Counted from the first letter of the stretch, positions 17,620 to 26,793 are shown. The stretch: DNA of 35,626 nt from Verrucomicrobiota bacterium (GCA_009927835.1 RFMG01000249.1:1-35626), one strand, 5' to 3'. Program-made: numbers and translations. The notes: generated from the letters alone by a model not told the origin.

Positions 17620-19919
17620 CAAAATCGATCCTGCCCGTTGGGAGGGCGCACAAAGGTTATCTTGGGATTGAACTCGGCGTTTGGGACAGATGCCTCCACC
17701 ACTTCCTCACTGTTGGTTACGGATTGATCTTCAGGCGCCGCCGGGGCGACTCTCGCAGTGGATGTGCGTGGCGCGCCACCTCTTGGGGTTCGCTTTTTGT
17801 AACCGTACTGGGTGGAGTACCCGGCATAGTAGTAGTAGTTGTCGTCTGTTTTGATATTCACATTGTTGAGGATCACTCCAAATAGCTTACCTCCAACATC
17901 CTCAATCACGCGTTTTGCCCTTTGGGAGACGTTCCTTGGATAGCGCCTATGCTGGATCAAAAGTAGGGTCACATCCACTTCCTGACTAATAACAGAGGCA
18001 TCGCTGATACCAAGCACCGGTGGCGAATCAAACAGGACCACGTCATAGTTGGGTCGGCAGATATCCAGGAGCGATGCAATCCGTGCACGACTGAACCCGC
18101 CAAGATCCTCCGGTCCGAGATTTCCTGCAGTAAGAACTTCCATATTGGGAATCGATGTGGACTGGATCAGCTCATCCAAGGAGGCTTGCCCAGCCAAGTA
18201 CTCTCCAAGGCCCAAGGTGTTTTCGATCTTGAGAGCATTATGAATATTCGGCCTGCGAATATCGCCATCCACCATCAGAACCTTCATTCCACTCTGTGCA
18301 CAAACCCAACCAAGGTTGAACGTGGTGGTGGATTTGCCTTCACCCGGTCCCCCACTCAGCACGGTGATGGATCGGGCGGAGGAACGAGCTCCCGTGAGAT
18401 TCAACTTGGCACAAAGTATTCGATAGCCTTCGGCAAAACGCGAATTCGGATCATCCTGGGAGAGAAACTTTGCACCCTTCGGAATCACAGCCAGAACACT
18501 GACACCAAGATACCTTTCGACGTCATCCATCGTCTTGATGCTCGTATCCAGATATTCGATAAAGAATGCGAGGCTTAAGCCTAGAATAAGCCCGACAACC
18601 ATGCTTAACCCCAAATTTAACTTAAGATTTGGTTTTACGGGCCGGACTCCAGGCTCAGCTCGGTTCACCACCTGCACGGGTCTTGTCTCGATTCGGGACT
18701 CGACCGACTGCTGTCTGTACCGGGATTCCAAAACTTCAAGCAGTTGGCTCTGGGTCTCCAAATCCCGCCGAGCCTCATTGTAGGGTGCCAGACGATCTCC
18801 CCGGTCGGCCCGCAGCTGGGAGCGAAGCTCACTGACCTCTTTTTCCATGCTCTCCACCTTGGCCTGGGCAACACTGAGGTCGATTGACAAAGCCCTTCGG
18901 ATTCCACTCACCAGCTTGTTCAACTGATCCCTGCGCTCAGCGACAGCACGAATCGCAGCCTGCATTTCAGGATGCTTTTTCCCGTAGCCTTGTTTTTGCA
19001 TGCTCGCCACAACTTGCAGGGCTTGCAAATACTGCTGCTTGGTGGATGCGGTGGTGGAATCTTCCAGCTGGAGAGCCGGCAACGTAGATTCCAACTGCTC
19101 AATGGTCAGGTCTGCGACCTTATCCAGACGCACCTTGCGGGAAATCATGTCGGAACGAAGTTCACTCAAGGCAGCCTCTTTTCTCTGGATTTCCATGTCG
19201 GAGAGGGTGGTCGATTGCACCTGGGCGGTTGCACCCGGAAGCTCATCAATTTTCAGATCCCGCCTGAGGGTCTCAACTTTGGCAGCCGCTTCGCTCACCA
19301 GCTTCTTCTGCTTCTGAACCTCCCCATCCAGGACTTTCAACCCCGCATCACTTCGGCCGGTGATTTCACTCCTTCGGAACTCCTCATAAGCGTCCGTGAT
19401 GGAGTTGGCATACAGCGCCGCCTCCTCGGGATGCGTGCTTTGGCACACCACCTCGATCAGTTTCGTGTTTCGGAACGGCCTCACTTCCAGGTAGCTTTTT
19501 CGGAAAATCATGAAGGCTTGGTCGTCGCTAATGGAGCCTTCGGGCAGCTCCATTACTTTGCAAAGGCGGTTGGCTACCCCCAATTTCGTGATGACGGGAT
19601 AAAGGACTTTCTTGCTCTGAATCAACTCGAACTCGGTCTGGAAGAAGACTGGATCGAAGGAGTCAAACGAGGCTTGAAAAACCTGCAAATCGCGGTTCTC
19701 TTTCTCCACCCGCAACACAGCGGAGGATTCGTAAATCTTGGGCTGAAGCTTCGTGACCACAAACCCCGTGGCCATGACCAAAATCAGAATTGTAACCGAG
19801 GTTGGCCATCGATTTTTGATGACCCTCCACAAGTCATTAACATGAAACGAAGCCTCCTCGGAATTGGCTGTGGAGGCCGCATATCCGTAGGCAGGTGCTG
19901 GGGCAATGCTCTCGCTCAC
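17619..19919 (-). CDS. Wzc-type polysaccharide co-polymerase / BY-family tyrosine kinase
   Basis: A 766-residue inner-membrane protein. An N-terminal Wzz domain with a transmembrane segment (VTILILVMATGFVV) is followed by a long periplasmic coiled coil, a second membrane segment (LGLSMVVGLILGLSLAFFIEY), and a cytoplasmic BY-kinase domain. The latter has Walker A GGPGEGKSTTTFNLG, Walker A' VLMVDGDIRRP, Walker B VVLFDSPPVLG, and a C-terminal tyrosine cluster NYYYYAGYSTQYGY for autophosphorylation. Such proteins control chain length and export of exopolysaccharide or capsule together with the OPX protein. GTG start at 19919. About 50 further residues rich in Pro/Thr follow the tyrosine cluster. 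Confidence 0.95.
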   Translation of the reverse strand: MSESIAPAPAYGYAASTANSEEASFHVNDLWRVIKNRWPTSVTILILVMATGFVVTKLQPKIYESSAVLRVEKENRDLQVFQASFDSFDPVFFQTEFELIQSKKVLYPVITKLGVANRLCKVMELPEGSISDDQAFMIFRKSYLEVRPFRNTKLIEVVCQSTHPEEAALYANSITDAYEEFRRSEITGRSDAGLKVLDGEVQKQKKLVSEAAAKVETLRRDLKIDELPGATAQVQSTTLSDMEIQRKEAALSELRSDMISRKVRLDKVADLTIEQLESTLPALQLEDSTTASTKQQYLQALQVVASMQKQGYGKKHPEMQAAIRAVAERRDQLNKLVSGIRRALSIDLSVAQAKVESMEKEVSELRSQLRADRGDRLAPYNEARRDLETQSQLLEVLESRYRQQSVESRIETRPVQVVNRAEPGVRPVKPNLKLNLGLSMVVGLILGLSLAFFIEYLDTSIKTMDDVERYLGVSVLAVIPKGAKFLSQDDPNSRFAEGYRILCAKLNLTGARSSARSITVLSGGPGEGKSTTTFNLGWVCAQSGMKVLMVDGDIRRPNIHNALKIENTLGLGEYLAGQASLDELIQSTSIPNMEVLTAGNLGPEDLGGFSRARIASLLDICRPNYDVVLFDSPPVLGISDASVISQEVDVTLLLIQHRRYPRNVSQRAKRVIEDVGGKLFGVILNNVNIKTDDNYYYYAGYSTQYGYKKRTPRGGAPRTSTARVAPAAPEDQSVTNSEEVVEASVPNAEFNPKITFVRPPNGQDRF

Positions 19920-19954
19920 CCCTTTAGATTACTTGCCTTCCAAAGGTTTCGCAA

Positions 19955-21304
19955 TCAGTAGGTGCCGCGAACCCCTAAATAAACCACATTGCGGTTATAA
20001 CTTCCTCCGTTGGAATTATTTTCGTCAAAATAGGACTGGTACGTGCTGAAAGTGTACCCCAGCTCTGCCGACAGGTAAGGGTAAAATGCATAGGAAAGCT
20101 TGCAGTTGTAGCTGGCAACCGTTTGTTGGCCACTGCCCTGATATCCTCCGAAGATCGCAATGCTTTGCTGTTTGTCATACTGGGGAGTATAGACAGCAAG
20201 CTGGATACTTAGAGACTGCACCAACTTCAGCTTTTCTGTGAAGGCGTGGTCGGAATTGATGTTCAGGTTGTAAGATTCCGAGTCGGAGGAGGTTTGCTGT
20301 GTCGACTGCTGAATTTGAATCGAAAATCCAGCCGACAAGGAGTTTTGCTGACCGTAGTTCCAAGTAGAGCTTAACGAGGCAAATGGATAAACACCAATCT
20401 CCTGTTCGCCGCTGTTCAGGCCGCCCGGACCAACATTTCTTGGGTTGTCATTTGTCCCATAGTTATCGTTCAGTTGAATTCCTGCTCGCCCCGAAAAGAA
20501 AAGAGTCGGCAAGAAGGTATGATCCGCGCCCAGGGAAAAGGCGACCTGCTGGTTGTCCCGGTAATTTTGATCGCTCTGGTAGTCAAACAGCTGATAGTCG
20601 ATCGAGAAAGTTCCAACCGTCTCCGGTGTAAAATCGAGCCGAAACTGCTGAAAGGCCCCGTTGTTCATGTAGTTCGAGGCAGCAGCACTTCCACTCTGAA
20701 TTCCGCCCCCATTATTGTAACTGGCTGCCCCATCACTGTTGACCAGTTGGTTATTCCAGCGGGTGACCATGGAGAGCCTATCGGTTACGCGGTAATCCGC
20801 TTTGATCGTCCCCAAATTAATGATGTTGCCCTGCGTGTTCGTTACGGGAGCCAACCCGGCAGCAAATTGGGTCGAAATCGGTTGCTCGAAATAATTGAAA
20901 TTATCCGCGATCGTGATGCTAAACCTCGGATCAAAAGCGTAGGTGTACTGACCTGTGAAGGTTTGGTTGTACTGTATGTCGTACGACTGATTTAGACTTG
21001 GATAGTAGATTCCCTGAAAATCGTAGCGGGCGGAAAGATCCGCCTGTAGTCCCGTATAGTTGTAACCAAGAGACGGGTTGACACTGGAATAGGTCGATGA
21101 ATTCACATCATTGGAACTTTGGTACGATTGAGTTAAAGGGTTGCTGTCGTATCCCTCCCGGATGGCCACCGTTGCTGTGAAGGGTTTGGGTCCTTGCTGA
21201 CCTGCAGAGCCCTCAATCTGTGCGAATGAGAAGCTGCACATGGAAAGAAAAACAGCCCAAAACAGTAGGTGCCGGACTGACACCTGAGGGATACCAAACG
21301 ACAT
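19955..21304 (-). CDS. Outer-membrane beta-barrel protein of the exopolysaccharide operon
   Basis: A 449-residue protein with a signal peptide (HLLFWAVFLSMCSFSFAQ) and then alternating aromatic-rich beta strands throughout (YNYTGLQADLSARYDFQGIYY, FSIDYQLFDYQSDQ, YPYLSAELGYTFSTY), ending LGVRGTY, all typical of a transmembrane barrel. No enzyme motif seen. It is the first gene of the minus-strand run with the kinase and the short OPX protein, 35 bases upstream of the kinase. Given that the OPX protein lacks its own outer-membrane span, this barrel is a good candidate for the export porin. It resembles the putative barrel proteins common in exopolysaccharide loci; specific family not certain. 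Confidence 0.8.
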   Translation of the reverse strand: MSFGIPQVSVRHLLFWAVFLSMCSFSFAQIEGSAGQQGPKPFTATVAIREGYDSNPLTQSYQSSNDVNSSTYSSVNPSLGYNYTGLQADLSARYDFQGIYYPSLNQSYDIQYNQTFTGQYTYAFDPRFSITIADNFNYFEQPISTQFAAGLAPVTNTQGNIINLGTIKADYRVTDRLSMVTRWNNQLVNSDGAASYNNGGGIQSGSAAASNYMNNGAFQQFRLDFTPETVGTFSIDYQLFDYQSDQNYRDNQQVAFSLGADHTFLPTLFFSGRAGIQLNDNYGTNDNPRNVGPGGLNSGEQEIGVYPFASLSSTWNYGQQNSLSAGFSIQIQQSTQQTSSDSESYNLNINSDHAFTEKLKLVQSLSIQLAVYTPQYDKQQSIAIFGGYQGSGQQTVASYNCKLSYAFYPYLSAELGYTFSTYQSYFDENNSNGGSYNRNVVYLGVRGTY

Positions 21305-21429
21305 CCACTAAATCTTGTGTTTTATTAATTTTTTTCAATCAAAACACACACTGAATGGTAGTGTTATATCAACTTCTGACCAACAACATGTAAACAATCT
21401 TGATAAATACTTAAGCACATGATCATAAG
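21305..21429 (-). promoter_or_regulatory. AT-rich upstream region of the exopolysaccharide operon
   Basis: The 125 bases between the GT39-like gene and the beta-barrel gene are strikingly AT-rich for this window and are the only sizeable gap in the long minus-strand gene run. They contain a perfect 8-bp inverted repeat, TGTGTTTT (21316-21323) and AAAACACA (21341-21348), in the presumed 5' leader of the barrel gene. A weak TTTACA / TGATAT pair with 17-base spacing can be drawn on the minus strand, but I do not consider it firm. The region most likely holds the operon promoter and control site. Confidence 0.45.
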
Positions 21430-23115
21430 CTAGTTCCACCTTTTCTGAAGTGAAAGTAGGAGGTACTCGTTATTAGGGGGAAGTGAAGTGACAAAGGATT
21501 GTGGCAAATCTGGGGCTTTCTGTCTTCGTATCACGTCTGCCCAAGAACCCCATTCCGAATTCTCCACCATCATCTGGCTGTACATTTTCACATCCGAACT
21601 GGCTGGGGTGAAAAGAATGCTGAATATGGGGGTAACCCTGTCATGAATCTTGATCAACTCCTCCCTTGTCGCGGGCACCCATAAGGTGGGTTGATTCGAG
21701 TACCATGCCTCGGCAGCGGGCAGATCGCTGGCCTGAAACTCCTTGGGCTCAAACCACGAGCGCATAAACAAAAAGATCGGCGGATAGGTTGGAGGATAGG
21801 GAAAAGGAGGCGCACTGGATTGCAGCACAAAACTAAAAACAGGTGCACTCGCCAGTATGCCCACAAGAACAACAAAGATTTTCTCCAGAAGATCGACCTG
21901 CAGGCTCCAACGTTCCACAAAAATAAAAAGGGCGGCCGCACCGTAGACCGATGCCAGAGGAAGAAAGACCAAGGGAATAGGCGTCAAGGCACCGCTCTCC
22001 TCCCGCACAATAAAAGCAGTCGCCAGAAAAAGAATTCCCACCGCCCCCAGCCAAAGCAATTTCGCGGTGGCTGCCGAGGGCCTGCGAAACTTATGCAGGG
22101 CGCTAAAAACAGCCAAGGTGCCGGCGACCGTGGCCCCGCAAAGAACGGGCCCGTGCGAAATCAGGAAGGAAACTCCCCGGACGAACGAGCCCAGGACCCT
22201 CTGCCAAACGTTTGTTTTCTCGATATCGAACGAAAACGTCCGCCAAACCAAATCTCCCGGGTAGTGCGCCGATTCCGATATGAGATACGCCCAATTGATG
22301 CCCACAGGATTACCCGTTGCCATCCATAACCGGACCAACCACCCCAAAAAAAAGAGCAGGGGAATGGCGAAACCCAAAACCAACCAGAATTTCCCCTTTT
22401 GAAAAAGAAACAGGCCGAGACACACCAAGGCCAAAGCAGACCATAGGTGGATCATTTGCACCAAAGGGGTTAGTCCGACAATAAATCCTGCAACTCCAAA
22501 CCATCCGCCACTGCTCGTTTCCGCGTTCTCCGGATCCTCCTCACCTCTCAGACCCAGATAGAAAAAATATCCTGCCCATGCGTAGAGGAGAACCAACAGA
22601 CAAACCGATCCTCCTGCGACGGCATGAGTCCACAGCGGTGTGCTACCAAGGAAAAAAACGGTCGCCAAAAAACCTGTGCCGACATCAAACTGGCCCGTCC
22701 CCCACAGGTAAACAGCCAGCGTGGCCATAGCAACGCACAGAAGATTGAAACCAAGAACCAGATAATCGGGCGGATAAACCTTCATGTTTTTGATGCCTTC
22801 CGGAGAAACACTGTAAGGGACCATTCTGGAAACATCACCGAGCTTAAGGACCAAAGCCAGAGCCGCAGGATAAAGAGGGGGGCTCAGCGTCTCCGGAAAT
22901 TGCTGCACGGAGGGTGCATTGTTGCCAAATTTGGCCCGCAACTGCCACAAGGCCAGGGGCCGGATCAACTGGGTGGTGAGCCCTTGTCCCGTGGCAAGTT
23001 GTCTGGCTTGCTGAGCGAGATCCATCGCCTCGGAAGTCCGAAGACCGTTAAATTGACTGAATCCTATCCAGGTCACGAGGCCGACGGTCAAAAGCACCAG
23101 GGCAACTTTCACCAA
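21430..23115 (-). CDS. Multi-spanning GT39-like membrane protein (putative glycosyltransferase)
   Basis: A protein of about 561 residues with roughly ten hydrophobic segments and a soluble C-terminal tail of about 130 residues, the layout of ArnT/PMT/RgtA-type (GT-C) glycosyltransferases that use polyprenyl-phosphate sugars. The first periplasmic loop reads RTSEAMDLAQQARQLATGQGL, in the place where GT39 proteins have their acidic catalytic motif, but the family's usual DE pair is not obvious, so function is tentative. Start is odd: the track uses TTG at 23115. An ATG at 23126 with GGAAGAGG upstream (MRRVW) hits TGA after five codons, and one extra G at 23112-23113 would join it to VKVALVLL. 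It lies 52 bases downstream of the response-regulator gene. Confidence 0.65.
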   Translation of the reverse strand: MVKVALVLLTVGLVTWIGFSQFNGLRTSEAMDLAQQARQLATGQGLTTQLIRPLALWQLRAKFGNNAPSVQQFPETLSPPLYPAALALVLKLGDVSRMVPYSVSPEGIKNMKVYPPDYLVLGFNLLCVAMATLAVYLWGTGQFDVGTGFLATVFFLGSTPLWTHAVAGGSVCLLVLLYAWAGYFFYLGLRGEEDPENAETSSGGWFGVAGFIVGLTPLVQMIHLWSALALVCLGLFLFQKGKFWLVLGFAIPLLFFLGWLVRLWMATGNPVGINWAYLISESAHYPGDLVWRTFSFDIEKTNVWQRVLGSFVRGVSFLISHGPVLCGATVAGTLAVFSALHKFRRPSAATAKLLWLGAVGILFLATAFIVREESGALTPIPLVFLPLASVYGAAALFIFVERWSLQVDLLEKIFVVLVGILASAPVFSFVLQSSAPPFPYPPTYPPIFLFMRSWFEPKEFQASDLPAAEAWYSNQPTLWVPATREELIKIHDRVTPIFSILFTPASSDVKMYSQMMVENSEWGSWADVIRRQKAPDLPQSFVTSLPPNNEYLLLSLQKRWN

Positions 23116-23167
23116 ACGCGTCGCATGGGGCCCTCTTCCAGGTTGAAAACCAGATCCTGCAAAGAAC

Positions 23168-24529
23168 TCACCGCCTTACCTTACCTTTCTTTGCAGGTTC
23201 AGCCAGCTTGCGATGCAGGGTTCTGCGGCTGATTCCCAAAGCCCTCGCTGCCTGAGAAATATTCCGCCCCGACTTCTCCAAGGCAGCGTGAATTGCGCTT
23301 TGCTTTAGCTCATCCAACTTCAGCGATTGATCCTGATGGACTGAAATCGTCGACCCTCCGTCCCTGCGAACCGCCATCGGCAAATCACCCGGCTCGATAA
23401 ACTTCCCTTTGGCCAACACAACGCCGTGCTCCACCGCCGTCCTTAACTCCCTCACGTTACCGGGCCAAGAATACGCCACCAGTGCCTCCATACACTCTTT
23501 TGAAAAGGGCAGCTCCTCTTTCCCGTTTTCACGCCCATACTCGTGACGAAACGATTCGGCCAAAAGCGGAATATCCTCCGGTCGCGCCCGCAAAGGGGGC
23601 AAAAGGATCTGCACCACCCGGATGCGAAAGAAGAGATCCTCACGAAATTTTCCCTCGCGGACCAGCTTCTCCAAACTCCGGTGGGTAGCTGCAACCAGAC
23701 GGACATCCACCTCAATCAATCGGTTTCCACCCACCCGCTCGAATGCCCTCTCTCCCAAGACCCGCAAAAGCTTGACCTGCGTTGCCGCATCAATCTCCCC
23801 AATCTCGTCCAGAAAGATCGTCCCGCCGTTGGCTTGCTCAAAACGTCCCACCCTCCGCTCGGTCGCACCGGTAAAACTTCCCTTCTCATGCCCGAAAAGC
23901 TCACTCTCCAGCAACTGCGGGGAAAGGGCGGCACAGTGGACCGCAACAAAAGGCGCGCCTCTTCTGGAACTCAACCCATGCAGTGCGCGAGCCACCAGCT
24001 CCTTCCCAGTCCCACTCTCCCCCTCCAAAAGGACACTGGCCTTGCTGTCCGCCACTTGCCGCACCTGATCCAACACCTTCTCCATGGCCTCCGATTTCCC
24101 AAGAATCCGATCCAAACCGAAAGACCGATCCAGTTGGGCACGAAGCTGGATATTCTCCCGTTCCACCTTGACGGCTTGCACCGCCCTCCGCAACAGCAGT
24201 TGGGTCCGGTCCAGGTCCAGAGGCTTGGTCACATAGTCGTAGGCACCCTTCTTGATCGCCTCGACCGCGCTTTCCACCGAGCCATATGCGGTCATGACGA
24301 CACAAGGAGGAGGGGGAGAGTGCTTCTGGCACAAATGCAGAACATCCAGCCCGCTTTCGCTTCCCAAGCGCAGATCGGTCAAAACCACATCCATCGGCTC
24401 GGACTGCAGCAGATTTCGCGTTGTCTCCACATTCACGGACAGAAAAACCTCAAAATAGTCCTCCAGGGCTCGACGCAGCGCTTCCCGGGTGTTCTTTTCG
24501 TCATCCACAACAAGCAACTTGGGCTTCAT
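23168..24529 (-). CDS. NtrC-family sigma-54-dependent response regulator
   Basis: A 453-residue three-domain regulator. The receiver domain has DDEKN, the phospho-acceptor Asp in VVLTDLRLG, and VTKPLD. The AAA+ domain has Walker A GESGTGKE, GSFTGA in place of the usual GAFTGA sigma-54 contact loop, Walker B GTIFLDEIGEID and LFFRIRVVQI. The C-terminal Fis-type helix-turn-helix ends NISQAARALGISRRTLHRKL. It activates sigma-54 promoters when phosphorylated, presumably by the kinase whose gene overlaps its start (ATGA). Targets are unknown; the downstream GT39-like gene or the exopolysaccharide operon are candidates by position only. Confidence 0.95.
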   Translation of the reverse strand: MKPKLLVVDDEKNTREALRRALEDYFEVFLSVNVETTRNLLQSEPMDVVLTDLRLGSESGLDVLHLCQKHSPPPPCVVMTAYGSVESAVEAIKKGAYDYVTKPLDLDRTQLLLRRAVQAVKVERENIQLRAQLDRSFGLDRILGKSEAMEKVLDQVRQVADSKASVLLEGESGTGKELVARALHGLSSRRGAPFVAVHCAALSPQLLESELFGHEKGSFTGATERRVGRFEQANGGTIFLDEIGEIDAATQVKLLRVLGERAFERVGGNRLIEVDVRLVAATHRSLEKLVREGKFREDLFFRIRVVQILLPPLRARPEDIPLLAESFRHEYGRENGKEELPFSKECMEALVAYSWPGNVRELRTAVEHGVVLAKGKFIEPGDLPMAVRRDGGSTISVHQDQSLKLDELKQSAIHAALEKSGRNISQAARALGISRRTLHRKLAEPAKKGKVRR

Positions 24530-25704
24530 TCTGTCGAACCGGGCGCTTCCGCGGTTGATGTTTCCGTCAAAAGATGGATCCTTCGCTCCTGCATCGGGAT
24601 CTGCAACCTCACCGATGTCCCCTTTCCCTCACGGCTCGTGATTTGAAGCGACCCCCCATGCTCCCGCGCAATCCTCTGCACAATCATCAACCCCAGACCT
24701 GTGCCATCCTGCCGGGTGGTGAAAAACGGGCTCCCCAATTGGGGAAGATGCTCCGGGGAAATTCCAGGTCCGTTATCCCGGCATTCGAAGAACCAATCAT
24801 CCCCCTCCCGCCCCATGGTGATGGAAATCAACCCCTGCTCCCCCGCCGCCTGCATTGCGTTGCGCACAATATTGTAGATCGCCTGCTTCATCTGCTCCCG
24901 ATCCATCGGGACCTGCGGATGGGAAGTGCTGAGCTTCTTTTCCAGAAGAATCCCGCGATCCTGGAGCTCCACCTCCAGGGGAAGGAGCGCCTCCTCCAGG
25001 ACAACGGCGGGGTCCTCCACCGTTTTGCGGATGGGGTGGGGCCGAAGGGCACGTAGAAACTGGGTGATCAAACCATCCAAACGGCGAATTTCCTGCTGGC
25101 ACACCCCGATCGACTCCCGGATTCTTTCCCCTTGGCTTTCGGGAAGGGTGGACAAATCCCTTGCCATGATTTGCAGGTGAAGGTGCAGACTGTTGAGAGG
25201 ATTGCCCAACTCGTGGGCGACCCCGGCCGCCAGCAGGGTCAGCGCCTCCGAACGCCCCGCCTCAACCGCATGTTTCGTTTCCGCTCGCTCCCTTGTAATG
25301 TCTTGGAAGATCGCGGCATGCAACCCACCCGCACGTCCGGACCTCTCCAACGGCACCAGGTAGTAGTTCAGGATTCGCGGTTCGGGATACGACACCTCGA
25401 TCGTCCCGGAGGAGGAGCGATTTTCACGAAGAAGCTGCCTCCAGTCCAGCCCACGCAAACTTCTCGATAAAGTCCACGTGCCAGGCTCCCCACCCTCGGG
25501 AAGACCCAACAAAATCCCTGCCGCGCGGTTGCGATAGGTGATTTTGCCCTCCCCATCCACCACGGCCACGCCCTCTTGGAGAGTGTTAAAGATGGTTTCT
25601 AAAAGATGCTTATCCTCCGCCAACCGGACGATCTGGGACTGGATCTCCCCCGCACCCACCCGGTCCGCCCGCTCCAACAAACGCTCCAAGAATGAGGACT
25701 TCAT
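24526..25704 (-). CDS. NtrB-like sensor histidine kinase (cytoplasmic, PAS domain)
   Basis: A 392-residue kinase without transmembrane segments. An N-terminal coiled coil leads to a PAS domain (LETIFNTLQEGVAVVDGEGKITYRN), then the dimerisation and phospho-acceptor region with the H-box GVAHELGNPLNSL, and the ATPase domain with N-box NIVRNAMQAAG, G1 DNGPGIS, and G2 GTGLGLMIV. The H-box with Asn-Pro-Leu is typical of the NtrB class paired with NtrC regulators. Its stop overlaps the regulator's start (ATGA), so they form a cognate pair sensing an internal signal. It follows corA by 15 bases on the same strand. Confidence 0.95.
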   Translation of the reverse strand: MKSSFLERLLERADRVGAGEIQSQIVRLAEDKHLLETIFNTLQEGVAVVDGEGKITYRNRAAGILLGLPEGGEPGTWTLSRSLRGLDWRQLLRENRSSSGTIEVSYPEPRILNYYLVPLERSGRAGGLHAAIFQDITRERAETKHAVEAGRSEALTLLAAGVAHELGNPLNSLHLHLQIMARDLSTLPESQGERIRESIGVCQQEIRRLDGLITQFLRALRPHPIRKTVEDPAVVLEEALLPLEVELQDRGILLEKKLSTSHPQVPMDREQMKQAIYNIVRNAMQAAGEQGLISITMGREGDDWFFECRDNGPGISPEHLPQLGSPFFTTRQDGTGLGLMIVQRIAREHGGSLQITSREGKGTSVRLQIPMQERRIHLLTETSTAEAPGSTE

Positions 25705-25719
25705 GCCCCGTGTCCCTCG

Positions 25720-26691
25720 TCAAAACCAGCGCTTGAATTTCAGCCATAGCCCCATGCCGATCATCAAGGAGAGCGTGATGGCCATCAGCATCCAATACCC
25801 ATGCGGATGATCCAGCTCGGGCATATGCCGAAAGTTCATCCCATACCACGATCCCACCACGACCGGTGGAATGGTAACCGCCGTTAATGCCGTGAGCACT
25901 TTGATTCCCTCATTCGCCTCGTGGGCCGAGCGGTTCGTGTACACGTCAAAGGCCACCATCATCCGGTCATTGCACCCTTGCAACCTTTCGTCCACACGGG
26001 TCAAGGCATCCTGCACGTCACGGAAATAGGGCAGCATGAGGGCACGGATTAATTTCGATTCCCCACGCGCCAGACGGGAAATCACCTCCCTTTGCGGACG
26101 CAGGGCCTGCCGCAAACTGGAGAGACGGCGACGCGCCCGTAAGATGCGCTTCGATAGATCCTCTTTCCCCATTCCGGACAGGGCTTTCTCCTCCACCTGC
26201 TCCATATCCTCCGTCAGCGCCTCCACCACGGGCAAATAGGAGTCAGCCACATGATCCAGAATTTGGTGGGTGAGACGGTCTGCCCCCCTGGCCTGCTGAC
26301 CCGTTCCCTTCACGAGCCTGTCCTTCAGAACGGAAATTCCGGGAATCGGCTCACGATGATAGGTCACCAGAAACTCTTTCCCCATGAATAAATTCAGCTC
26401 GGAGATCTTGAGGGTCTTCTCCGCTGTGATGTCCACGCTGTGCACAATCATGAAAAGATAGTCCTCATAATCCTCGATCTTCGGCAACTCACTCAAGGTC
26501 ACGCAATCCTCGATCGCCAACGGGTGGAACTCGAAAAGGATTTCCAAGATCGATTTGGTCTCTTCCGGCGTGGGATTGGTCAAATCAATCCATAAAATCA
26601 AACCCTTGTCGGCCCGAGCGAGACGCAACGCCTCCATCTCCAAATTATGGCTGACCGGTCGACCTTCGCTGAAAACGAACGATTCGATCAT
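25720..26691 (-). CDS. corA: CorA-family divalent-cation transporter
   Basis: A 323-residue protein. The long N-terminal cytoplasmic domain (LEILFEFHPLAIEDC, EDYEDYLFMIVHSVD) is followed by helical stalk segments and two C-terminal membrane spans: VLTALTAVTIPPVVVGSWYGMNF with the family's GMN selectivity motif, and GYWMLMAITLSLMIGMGLWL. Ends with basic residues (KFKRWF), as usual. CorA forms pentamers that take up magnesium or cobalt. It is the first gene of the corA-kinase-regulator-GT39 unit and is divergent from gpmI by about 100 bases. Confidence 0.95.
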   Translation of the reverse strand: MIESFVFSEGRPVSHNLEMEALRLARADKGLILWIDLTNPTPEETKSILEILFEFHPLAIEDCVTLSELPKIEDYEDYLFMIVHSVDITAEKTLKISELNLFMGKEFLVTYHREPIPGISVLKDRLVKGTGQQARGADRLTHQILDHVADSYLPVVEALTEDMEQVEEKALSGMGKEDLSKRILRARRRLSSLRQALRPQREVISRLARGESKLIRALMLPYFRDVQDALTRVDERLQGCNDRMMVAFDVYTNRSAHEANEGIKVLTALTAVTIPPVVVGSWYGMNFRHMPELDHPHGYWMLMAITLSLMIGMGLWLKFKRWF

Positions 26692-26793
26692 GCGGCCAGT
26701 ATCTCCCTTTTTCCGTCACTCGTCCAAAGTTTTCCCTGCTCGCCACAGAACGCATCTCGATTCCAAGCCAATTCTCGGTACTCTTGGACCGCA

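Noticed and set aside
18972-19961. 329-residue plus-strand frame within the tyrosine-kinase gene.
   Set aside because: Antisense shadow of the coiled-coil region, without any recognisable protein features.
21360-21410. Possible sigma-54 promoter (TTGGTCAGAAGTTGAT on the minus strand) before the exopolysaccharide operon.
   Set aside because: The spacing between the GG and the downstream element is wrong and the GC of the -12 box is missing.
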